From NCBI GenBank assembly GCA_003153055.1, contig PMBV01000194.1, positions 1 to 10,469 on the forward strand: 10,469 nucleotides of DNA, given 5' to 3'. Position 1 is the first letter of the stretch. The number at the start of each line of letters is the position of its first letter. Below are positions 1 to 5,661 of the stretch, piece after piece. The notes beneath the pieces were generated by a model that ran no database searches, had not been told where the DNA came from, and saw only the letters and a program-made list of their open reading frames with translations. Source of the stretch: Myxococcales bacterium. GTDB lineage: Bacteria > Myxococcota > Myxococcia > Myxococcales > Myxococcaceae. Both the position numbers and the translations under genes were made by a program.

Positions 1-1
1 A

Positions 2-1093
2 GGCACCGGGACAGGCGGAGGCACCGCTTGTCAGGACACCTGCCCCGTGGCGGCCGGCCTGAGCTGGAACTGCGAGAAGCGCTTCGCCCTGGGGACCAAC
101 TGGGCCTGGCACACGTACGCGGCCGACTTCGGTGGTCACGCCCCGTGGAGCCAACCAGGGGTCGCGGCCAATGCGTCGGCCTACCAGGCCGATCTGACGG
201 CGATGACGGCCAAGAAGGTGAACGTCATCCGCTGGTGGCTGTTCCCTCGGCTGGACTCCAGCGGCATCGTCTTTGGGACCGACGATGTCCCCACCGGCAT
301 CGGAGGCACGATGGCGGCGGACCTCGAGAAGGCGCTCGAGTTGGCTGAGCAGAATGACGTGTACCTCCTGCTCACCATCTTCTCGTTCAACAACTTCGAG
401 GCGACCTGGGACGAGAACGGCCTCCACCATGTGAACCTCCGGCCCATGGTCGTTGACGCCGACAAGCGCGGCCGGCTGATCAAGAACCTGGTTGGCCCGG
501 TGGCCGACGTGGTCGAGGCGAGCCAGCACAAGAAGCGCATGCTCGGCTGGGACATCATCAACGAGCCGGAGTGGGCGATGAACGGCACCAACAAGTACGG
601 CGGCAACGACTTCGTGCCGGACTCGAAATACGCGAGCCAGGCCGTGTCGCACGCCGAGATGGAGACGTTCGTCGTCGAGGTGGCGGCGAACCTCCACGCC
701 CACTCGCACGCGCCGGTGTCGGTCGGCTCGACGGCCATCAAGTGGGGCAACGCCTGGACCCACAGCAACCTCGACTTCTACCAACTCCACTACTACGACT
801 GGATCTACGAGTGGTTCCCATACAAGACCGCGACCCCCGCGTCGGTCGGGCTCACCGGCAAGCCGGTGCTGATGGGTGAGTTTCCCAATGCCGGTCTGTC
901 GGCCATCAACACCACGCACAATCAGGTGTCCGTGAGCCTGCCCGCCCGCACCGCCGGCGAGCTCGCCGCGGATCTGTACGACCAAGGCTACGCCGGGGCG
1001 CTGTCGTGGGCCTACACGGACCAAGCCTTCCCCTGGGCGAATCTCGATCTGGCGACCTTCCAGACCAGCCACGTCTGCGAGACGAGGTTCTAA
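2..1093 (+). CDS. Secreted GH5-type glycoside hydrolase (cellulase/mannanase-like), 5' partial
   Basis: The reading frame is open to the left edge of the window, so the GTG at 47 is an internal codon and not the start; 363 residues are visible. The piece begins with a Gly/Thr-rich stretch (GTGTGGGTA) typical of a linker after a signal or lipoprotein peptide, which would lie outside the window. The rest reads as a (beta/alpha)8 clan GH-A domain. It has an early Arg strand (NVIRWWLFP), the acid/base Glu in DIINEPEW (Glu codon 563-565, residue 188 of the piece), the HYY motif in FYQLHYYDW, the nucleophile Glu in LMGEFPNAG (Glu codon 878-880, residue 293), and a late Trp in LSWAYTD. The only cysteines are at the two ends (residues 10, 14, 24 and 359), which would suit disulfides in an exported enzyme. 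Hydrolysis of a beta-1,4-linked plant or fungal polysaccharide is inferred; substrate and subfamily cannot be told from this. Confidence 0.85.
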   Translation, partial: GTGTGGGTACQDTCPVAAGLSWNCEKRFALGTNWAWHTYAADFGGHAPWSQPGVAANASAYQADLTAMTAKKVNVIRWWLFPRLDSSGIVFGTDDVPTGIGGTMAADLEKALELAEQNDVYLLLTIFSFNNFEATWDENGLHHVNLRPMVVDADKRGRLIKNLVGPVADVVEASQHKKRMLGWDIINEPEWAMNGTNKYGGNDFVPDSKYASQAVSHAEMETFVVEVAANLHAHSHAPVSVGSTAIKWGNAWTHSNLDFYQLHYYDWIYEWFPYKTATPASVGLTGKPVLMGEFPNAGLSAINTTHNQVSVSLPARTAGELAADLYDQGYAGALSWAYTDQAFPWANLDLATFQTSHVCETRF

Positions 1094-1097
1094 AGCG

Positions 1098-1601
1098 ATG
1101 ACGCCGAGCCGATCGAGCGCAGGGTGGTGGGTCGCCGGGTTGGCAGCGGTGGCCCTCCTCGCCTGGGTGGTGCTCCGTCCATCACCACCATCCGAGGGCG
1201 AGCCGGCGGTCAGCAATGCGCCCGCACCCACCGCGGCGTCCGCGGCCCCGGTCTTTGCTCCAGCGCCAGCCGTGCCTCGCCCGAGCGCGCCTCCTGCCGA
1301 GCCACCTCCGCCCCGGCCCGCTCCGGTCGATCCGATGGAGCGCCTGCGCGCCATCGTCGACTCGGACCCGGCCGCGGCGCTGGCCCTCGCACGGGAGGAT
1401 GCGGAGCGCTCGCCCAACAGCCCGGTGGCCGATGAGCGGTCGTTTCGCACCATGCAGGCGCTGGTGCACCTCGGGGAGATCGTACCCGCGCGCGGGGAGG
1501 CGACCACCTTCTTCGAGCAGCACCCCGAGAGCGCGTGGGGCGAGCGGGTGGAGCGGCTGACCGGCGTCCACCCACAGCGCTACTACCAGAACGGTCGCTG
1601 A
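1098..1601 (+). CDS. Membrane-anchored Pro/Ala-rich protein with TPR-like C-terminal region
   Basis: The 167-residue protein starts at ATG 1098, four bases after the glycosidase stop, so the two are probably co-transcribed. Residues about 9-27 (WWVAGLAAVALLAWVVL) form one hydrophobic helix after a short N-terminus with two Arg, which fits a single-pass anchor or uncleaved signal. Residues about 28-76 are a Pro/Ala linker (PAPVDP at its end). The C-terminal part (about 80-160) is helical, with the pattern DPAAALALAREDAERSPNSP, then ALVHLGE and then FFEQHPES. That pattern recalls the tetratricopeptide-like tails common in myxobacterial hypothetical proteins, where a run of residues with ages like LAEER is followed by ALxxLG and FLxxHP. 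No catalytic motif is visible. A role in scaffolding or signalling at the membrane is only a guess. It faces the next gene tail to tail, with 7 bases between the two stop codons. Confidence 0.72.
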   Translation: MTPSRSSAGWWVAGLAAVALLAWVVLRPSPPSEGEPAVSNAPAPTAASAAPVFAPAPAVPRPSAPPAEPPPPRPAPVDPMERLRAIVDSDPAAALALAREDAERSPNSPVADERSFRTMQALVHLGEIVPARGEATTFFEQHPESAWGERVERLTGVHPQRYYQNGR

Positions 1602-1608
1602 GGACCTT

Positions 1609-2049
1609 TCAGGTGCGCTTCGAGTGCTCGGCGCTCGGCCTGTTGCCAATGGGCAACGCCATGACGTCGCCGCCGATCTGGCGCATCAACCCCAGGGCGT
1701 CGAACTGACCGTGGAGCGAGACGATCTTCCCGTTGCGGAGCTCCGCGAGATCGATGCCCGTCACCTCGGTGCTCTTCCCGGTGGGTTGGATGCCCATCAG
1801 CTCGCCGCGATGGGTGCCGCGGGCGGTCCAGCGAACGGCCACGAAGTTGCCTTCGGTGACCAGCGCGTTCACTTCGAACTTCAGGTCGGGGAACGCCGCG
1901 CGGTAGCTCTTCACCGATTCGCGGAGCCCATCGCGCTTCGTCGTGCCCATCAGCGGGTCGTGCCCTTCGAAGCTGGGGTCGATGAGCTCGTCGATCAACT
2001 CGAGCTTGCCCTTGCCCTCGATCCCAATCCGAGTTGCAAGCAGAGTCAT
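1609..2049 (-). CDS. SnoaL-like / ester cyclase family protein, apparently short at its N-terminus
   Basis: This 146-residue ORF starts at ATG 2049, which overlaps the ptuB stop as ATGA. The body matches the SnoaL-like polyketide cyclase/ester cyclase fold (NTF2-like cone): LELIDELIDPSFEGHDP, then a strand-rich core with VAVRWTARGTHRGELMGI, TGIDLAELRNGKIVSLHG and the closing FDALGLMRQIG. Members usually begin with a helix of the type NKxLVRRFxEEVWNxGNL; here only MTLLATRIGIEGKGKL precedes the LELIDEL motif, so I judge about 10-15 residues of helix 1 to be missing or replaced. No in-frame alternative start upstream encodes that helix, and no good ribosome-binding site precedes the ATG (nearest GGGAG is about 15 nt away). 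It may be a 5'-truncated remnant or a translationally coupled third gene of the Septu locus. The fold is seen; an enzymatic activity is not established, since many such proteins have none. Confidence 0.7.
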   Translation of the reverse strand: MTLLATRIGIEGKGKLELIDELIDPSFEGHDPLMGTTKRDGLRESVKSYRAAFPDLKFEVNALVTEGNFVAVRWTARGTHRGELMGIQPTGKSTEVTGIDLAELRNGKIVSLHGQFDALGLMRQIGGDVMALPIGNRPSAEHSKRT

Positions 2050-2678
2050 CGCGAAAGCCCATGCTCCCGGCCATCGGGAGCCCGGGTGACACGAGGCGCG
2101 ATCGAAAGAAATCGAAAGGCCCGCTGAGGATCGTCGGTCGCACTCGAGCTGGCGATGGCCCGGCGTCGTGTGACGGTGAGGCCGCCGCGTTGCAGGCCCA
2201 AGACGCGAATTGTCTCTGTTGCCCGCGTCCGGTCGTCGGTCGATGCTGCAGGGTTCGGCTTGAGTTCGCCCGTGAGCGAATCGACCATGAAGTAGCGCTC
2301 GAAAGAGTAGCTCGGATCGTCTGGCTGAAGGAGCTGCTGGTTCCACTCGTCGAGCTTGGCCTTGTTGCAGGCGGTGCACACCAAATACAAGCTGCGCCAA
2401 TCATAGGCTTCGCACGGGAAGCGCCGCTTGGGTCGGAAGTGGTCGACCTCCCTCTCGCCGGTCGTATCAATTGGCCAGCTGTCACAGTAGGAGCAGTGGT
2501 CAGTGGTCAGCTCCGCGAGTGCCGTCCGGACGATCGGGAGGATCGATTGCCCGTTGGTCTTCGGCCAAAAGAAGCTCGCTGAGGATTCTTCTGCGCAGCG
2601 CTTGACGAAGGAGGCCGTCGCTCCAGGGGCCAGCGCCACGAGCTCAGCCGGTGCGGGTCCGCGTGTGAAAGGATTCAT
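2046..2678 (-). CDS. ptuB: PtuB-like HNH endonuclease of a Septu defence system
   Basis: The 210-residue protein starts at ATG 2678, overlapping the ptuA stop (2675-2677) as ATGA, so it is probably translated by coupling; only a weak GGGG lies 3 nt upstream. The nuclease core is clear. HCSYCD gives Cys62 and Cys65, EREVDHFRPK gives the Asp79-His80 pair, and LVCTACNKAK gives Cys101, Cys104 and Asn105. Two CxxC pairs would bind a structural zinc, and the beta-beta-alpha metal motif would cut DNA. The following region (SFERYFMVDSLTGELKPNP and TIRVLGLQ...LTVTRRRAI) matches the usual continuation of the PtuB / TIGR02646-type family. The last 35 or so residues after RRRAI look low in conserved character and run to the ATGA junction with the cyclase, so the C-terminus may be clipped. 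In studied Septu systems PtuB is held in complex with PtuA and degrades nucleic acid on phage infection; that role here is inferred from family and neighbour. Confidence 0.85.
   Translation of the reverse strand: MNPFTRGPAPAELVALAPGATASFVKRCAEESSASFFWPKTNGQSILPIVRTALAELTTDHCSYCDSWPIDTTGEREVDHFRPKRRFPCEAYDWRSLYLVCTACNKAKLDEWNQQLLQPDDPSYSFERYFMVDSLTGELKPNPAASTDDRTRATETIRVLGLQRGGLTVTRRRAIASSSATDDPQRAFRFLSIAPRVTRAPDGREHGLSR
2063..2081. repeat. 7-bp GC-rich inverted repeat near the ptuB 3' end
   Basis: GCTCCCG (2063-2069) and CGGGAGC (2075-2081) are perfect inverted repeats around a 5-nt loop. The hairpin lies inside the last codons of ptuB, about 14 nt upstream of the ATGA junction with the cyclase. 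No T-run follows on the - strand, so a terminator is unlikely. It may affect coupled translation or mark an old recombination point. Confidence 0.45.
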
Positions 2679-4012
2679 GACCCCGAAGGACGCGGGCGGC
2701 GTCGCTGCAGTTGATTGAGTTCGAACTGAACGAGTTGCGCGATTTCCTCACCGCGAGCTTTGAGCTCGCGCGAACGGCGGTCCAGCTCTTCTTGGGCGGA
2801 CCCGTCGCCGCGCAGCACCTGTTCGATCTTCGCTTGGAATTGTCTGAAAAGAGTCTCGGTCTCGAGATCGAAGTCGGAATCGATGCCGAAGAGCTGACGC
2901 ATGGTCGAAGAGTAGCTCTTCTCGAGCGGCGCCATGAGCGGCGGCTGAGCGATGGAACGCCCCTTTGGATCCAGTTTGAGCTCAATGACGGCTCCGTCAG
3001 CAAGAGACGCAACGAGGAAAGGTGAGTGAGTCGAAGCGATGATCTGTGCCTTTGGAAACGCCTTCTGGACGACGCCGAGCAGCTTCCGTTGCCATGCCGG
3101 GTGGAGGTGGACATCGATCTCGTCAAGCAGCAGAAGAAATGCCCGCTCATGGACCGCGCGGTTGTCGGCCCATTCGACTCGGTCTAGGCGCATCAGGAGG
3201 TCACCAATCCAGCTCATGATGGATTGCACGCCAGCGGGGAGCAATCCAAGCTCCACAACGGTACCGTTGAGCTTTGCTCGTACTTCAGTTCCCTCCACTT
3301 CGGTGTAGAACGAGAACTCGGTCCCAATCACCTCGCTCACCGCGGCTTCTATTCGGTGAACGCTCTCTGCGATGGCTTTCGCGCGCCCTTCCTGCTGAGC
3401 CTGGAGGGCCTTGAGTTTCTTGAACTCCTGGTTTGCGACCCACTGAGCCAAGTGCTGGCTAACGGCCGCGTGATGAAAACCGAGGCTGTTGCCCAGCGGC
3501 GCGGTGTCGAGTTCCTGGATCGTTCGAACGTTCACTTCATTCACCGATCGTTCGCCAGCATACGCGAATGCGGCCCAGGGTATCGGCGGTCCATTCCGTT
3601 GCCATCCGCCGCCATGTTGTTGACCGGAAAACCGGCCGTACCACGTCTGCCACTCCATCGCGACCGACTGGCTCGCTCCGACCACTGGAACCCAGGAACT
3701 CGGAGGCTGGGCGCTCAGCCCGAGGACCTCGCTTGATGGTGGTGACCCAAGGACCCAGCGTGCGTTCGCGCCATCGCCAGTCGCGACTGCAAACGAGGCC
3801 TCGCCGTTGAACCTCCGTTGAACTCGGAGCGCACTCGCCACGTCAGGCGCAAGAAGCGCTGCGAGGAGATGCAGCGCCGTCGTCTTGCCGCAGCCATTCT
3901 GGCCGACCAAGAGGTACACGTCGGCGAGGTCCGGGTTGGTGCCCGCTGGGAACTCAATCTTCGTGTCCTCGAAGGGACCGATATGTACCAAGCGAAGCGA
4001 CTGGATCCTCAT
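2675..4012 (-). CDS. ptuA: PtuA-like AAA/ABC-type ATPase of a Septu defence system
   Basis: Counting from ATG 4012 the protein has 445 residues, in the normal range for PtuA. The N-terminus MRIQSLRLVHIGPFED is the typical first strand of SMC/OLD-like ATPases. Walker A is GQNGCGKT (37-44), the ABC-signature-like segment is LLPAGVQS (257-264), Walker B is FLLLLDEID (292-300, catalytic Glu298), and the H-loop is STHSP (327-331). A charged helical tail (about 385-440) follows. Together with the adjacent HNH gene this is the ATPase of a type I Septu pair, taken to sense infection and control PtuB. An in-frame ATG at 4114, preceded by a perfect AGGAGG (4122-4127) with 7-nt spacing, would add 34 residues. 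I prefer 4012 because the fold starts there, although 4012 lacks a ribosome-binding site. GC in five rows I counted by eye was about 52-63%, lower than the flanks. No reverse transcriptase is next to it, so it is not a retron-linked copy within this window. Confidence 0.85.
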   Translation of the reverse strand: MRIQSLRLVHIGPFEDTKIEFPAGTNPDLADVYLLVGQNGCGKTTALHLLAALLAPDVASALRVQRRFNGEASFAVATGDGANARWVLGSPPSSEVLGLSAQPPSSWVPVVGASQSVAMEWQTWYGRFSGQQHGGGWQRNGPPIPWAAFAYAGERSVNEVNVRTIQELDTAPLGNSLGFHHAAVSQHLAQWVANQEFKKLKALQAQQEGRAKAIAESVHRIEAAVSEVIGTEFSFYTEVEGTEVRAKLNGTVVELGLLPAGVQSIMSWIGDLLMRLDRVEWADNRAVHERAFLLLLDEIDVHLHPAWQRKLLGVVQKAFPKAQIIASTHSPFLVASLADGAVIELKLDPKGRSIAQPPLMAPLEKSYSSTMRQLFGIDSDFDLETETLFRQFQAKIEQVLRGDGSAQEELDRRSRELKARGEEIAQLVQFELNQLQRRRPRPSGS

Positions 4013-4019
4013 GGCGCCC

Positions 4020-4025
4020 AGTGTA
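4020..4025 (-). promoter_or_regulatory. Possible -10 box for ptuA
   Basis: TACACT on the - strand lies 7 nt before ATG 4012, so a transcript from it would be nearly leaderless. That would explain why this ATG has no ribosome-binding site. The hexamer 17 bp upstream (GGGTCT, 4043-4048) is a poor -35 match, so support is weak. Confidence 0.2.
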
Positions 4026-4041
4026 CCGCAAACCCTGAAGA

Positions 4042-4066
4042 GAGACCCAGGGAGACAGGGAGAGAC
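4042..4066. repeat. Three GAGAC copies at 10-bp pitch
   Basis: GAGAC occurs at 4042-4046, 4052-4056 and 4062-4066 on the + strand, with exactly 10 bp between starts; the base before each copy is also a purine. This places all three on one face of the helix, 30-54 bp upstream of ATG 4012 of ptuA. It could be an operator or simply a purine-rich low-complexity patch. Confidence 0.5.
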
Positions 4067-4078
4067 AGCCCTGTGCCC

Positions 4079-4106
4079 GTCGTGCAACGCCCGGAGGGCA
4101 CACGAC
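4079..4106 (-). other. Hairpin between the tolC-like gene and ptuA
   Basis: GTCGTG (4079-4084) pairs perfectly with CACGAC (4101-4106). Inside it GCCC (4089-4092) pairs with GGGC (4096-4099) around a 3-nt loop, with an uneven internal loop of 4 nt against 1 nt. No T-run follows on either strand, so it is not a standard intrinsic terminator. It could weaken read-through from the efflux operon or shield translation, because on the - strand it starts just after ATG 4114. Confidence 0.45.
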
Positions 4107-4121
4107 ATCGTCATTGGCGTG

Positions 4122-4127
4122 CCTCCT
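4122..4127 (-). promoter_or_regulatory. Perfect Shine-Dalgarno AGGAGG before ATG 4114
   Basis: The - strand reads AGGAGG, then 7 nt, then ATG (4114-4112). It lies shortly after the outer membrane factor stop (4142). The frame opened by this ATG runs without a stop into ptuA, giving a 34-residue extension (beginning MTMSCALRALHDGH). It is either the true ptuA start region, or the leftover start of another gene that once followed the efflux operon. Confidence 0.5.
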
Positions 4128-4141
4128 GACAGACCTGCACC

Positions 4142-5650
4142 TCACTCCTCCGGTGGCACGCCCATGACGTCCGCCAGTCGCCCCTCGGCCGCCGCGAGCT
4201 CGACCTTTCGAATCTCGAGCTGGGCTCTCGCGTTCGCCGCCGCCGAGGCCGCGAAGAAGCGCTTGTTGTCCACATCGGACACCTCGAGGTTCGTGCTGAA
4301 CCCTGCCTTGAAGGCCGACTCCACCTGCCGCTGGGCCCGGCTCGCCAACGCAGCCTGTGCCTCGGCCTCCTGGAGCGTCACCCGCGCCGCCTCGAGGTTC
4401 GTCTTCGCGCCGATCCACGTGGCCTTCGCCTTGGCTCGCTGCCCCTCGAGCTTGGCCCTCGCCTCGGCTGTCTTCGCGTCATTCTCGTGGAGCGCGGCGT
4501 ACCGCTGGCCCCGGTCGTACAGGGTCCACTGGGCGGCGATGATGCCGTCGAAGATGAAGTTCGTCGCCGCGAAGCCCTTGTTCGAGTTGTAGCTCCCCTT
4601 GCCCTGGGCGAGCACGGTCGGCATCCACGACAGGCGATCAAACGTATTGAAGCGCTCCTGCACCGTCAGGCCCACGGTGCTGCTCCGCACCAGGTACGTG
4701 CGCTCCCACGGCAGGTTCTCCTCGGGGCTCGCGGTGACCTCCACGTGCGTCGGGCTCCCATCCTCCGGTCGCACCGGAGTCCCCACCAGGGCCTCCAACA
4801 GCGCCAACAGCGCCACCCGCTGGCCCGAGAGCGTCGCCAACGTGGCCCGCGCCTGCGCCGTCTCGCTGCGCGCCCTCAGCACCGCCAAGTCCGTCGTCAT
4901 GCCGATGGTGGCCTGAGCCTTGGCATCGCGCTCCCGTTGGAGCGCCACCTCCTCCGCGTCCCTCGCGGCCTGCTCGAGCTGGGCCAGCCCTTCGATGCCG
5001 AGGTACAGCCGCGCTACGCCGAGCAGCACCTGCTCCCTCGCTTCAACCGCCCCGAGCCGCGCCGCCTCTTTCGCCTCGTCGGCCGCGGGCAGCAAAAAGA
5101 ACTGAGGGGTGAACAGCACCTGCTGTACCAAGATGGTCCCGTAGAGGGACTCCTTGGCCACGATGACGGTGGGTGGCGAGTTGGCGATGAGCTGATCGGA
5201 GTAGGCCTTGGCGACCCCGTTCACCACCTGTTGGTTCGCCGAGCCCGACAGCCCGTACGCCGGCCCGGCCCCGTTGATGGCCGCCGAGATGACGCCCTCG
5301 AAGGCCGGCGCGAACGCCGCCAGGTCGAACTTCTGCTCCGCGCTCGTGCGCACGTAGCTCGCCGTCAACGACAGCTCCGGCAAGATGGCCGAGTACACCA
5401 GCCGCGCCTTGGCCGCGACCTGCTCGGCGCTGGCCTTCGCGGCGGCGAGGTCGGCCGAGCCCTTGGCCGTCAGCGCCAGCGCCTCCTTGAGCGAGACGGG
5501 CCGGCGCGACGCCAGGTACGCGTTCTCGGCGTCGATGGTCGGGTTGAGTGGAGGCACCGCCGGCACCGGCACCTCGGCCCAGGCCCCGAGCGGCCAGGCG
5601 AGCGCCACGACGAGCGGCACCCACGCGGCACTGGTGAAATCAAGCTTCAT
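4142..5650 (-). CDS. TolC-family outer membrane efflux protein
   Basis: This is the outer membrane duct of the tripartite pump and belongs to the outer membrane efflux protein (OEP) family. From ATG 5650 the protein has 502 residues. It begins with a clear signal peptide, MKLDFTSAAW followed by a hydrophobic core and LGAWA, with likely cleavage after residue 25. Two OEP repeats follow: the first opens with PVSLKEALALTAKGSADLAA, and the second includes FNTFDRLSWMPTVLAQG and the long Ala-rich coiled-coil around NLEAARVTLQEAEAQAALAS. FKAGFSTNLEVSDVDN is the usual closing motif of a repeat, and the protein ends DVMGVPPEE. No lipobox Cys is present. I chose 5650 because GAGGA (5659-5663) lies 8 nt upstream and overlaps the pump stop; the alternative ATG 5665 overlaps that stop as ATGA but has no ribosome-binding site. 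It is the last gene of the efflux operon proper. Confidence 0.94.
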   Translation of the reverse strand: MKLDFTSAAWVPLVVALAWPLGAWAEVPVPAVPPLNPTIDAENAYLASRRPVSLKEALALTAKGSADLAAAKASAEQVAAKARLVYSAILPELSLTASYVRTSAEQKFDLAAFAPAFEGVISAAINGAGPAYGLSGSANQQVVNGVAKAYSDQLIANSPPTVIVAKESLYGTILVQQVLFTPQFFLLPAADEAKEAARLGAVEAREQVLLGVARLYLGIEGLAQLEQAARDAEEVALQRERDAKAQATIGMTTDLAVLRARSETAQARATLATLSGQRVALLALLEALVGTPVRPEDGSPTHVEVTASPEENLPWERTYLVRSSTVGLTVQERFNTFDRLSWMPTVLAQGKGSYNSNKGFAATNFIFDGIIAAQWTLYDRGQRYAALHENDAKTAEARAKLEGQRAKAKATWIGAKTNLEAARVTLQEAEAQAALASRAQRQVESAFKAGFSTNLEVSDVDNKRFFAASAAANARAQLEIRKVELAAAEGRLADVMGVPPEE

Positions 5651-5661
5651 GGTCGCAGTCC

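Noticed and set aside
47..49. GTG as start of the glycosidase.
   Set aside because: The frame stays open to the window edge and encodes a Gly/Thr linker and two Cys before it, so the gene begins upstream.
1602..1615. Bidirectional terminator between the two converging genes.
   Set aside because: Only a 4-bp ACCT/AGGT stem with a 3-nt loop is present, and there is no T-run; too weak to call.
2050..2400. Extension of the cyclase frame upstream to 2400 (263 codons).
   Set aside because: It lies in another frame over the conserved ptuB core and shows no family similarity; it is a shadow.
2046..4141. Retron carrying PtuAB as effectors.
   Set aside because: No reverse transcriptase gene is in the window on either side, and I saw no msr/msd-like non-coding RNA in the 129-bp gap.
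2040..4141. Direct repeats or integrase marking the island ends.
   Set aside because: I compared the sequence near both ends by eye and found no convincing shared repeat, and no integrase or transposase is encoded.
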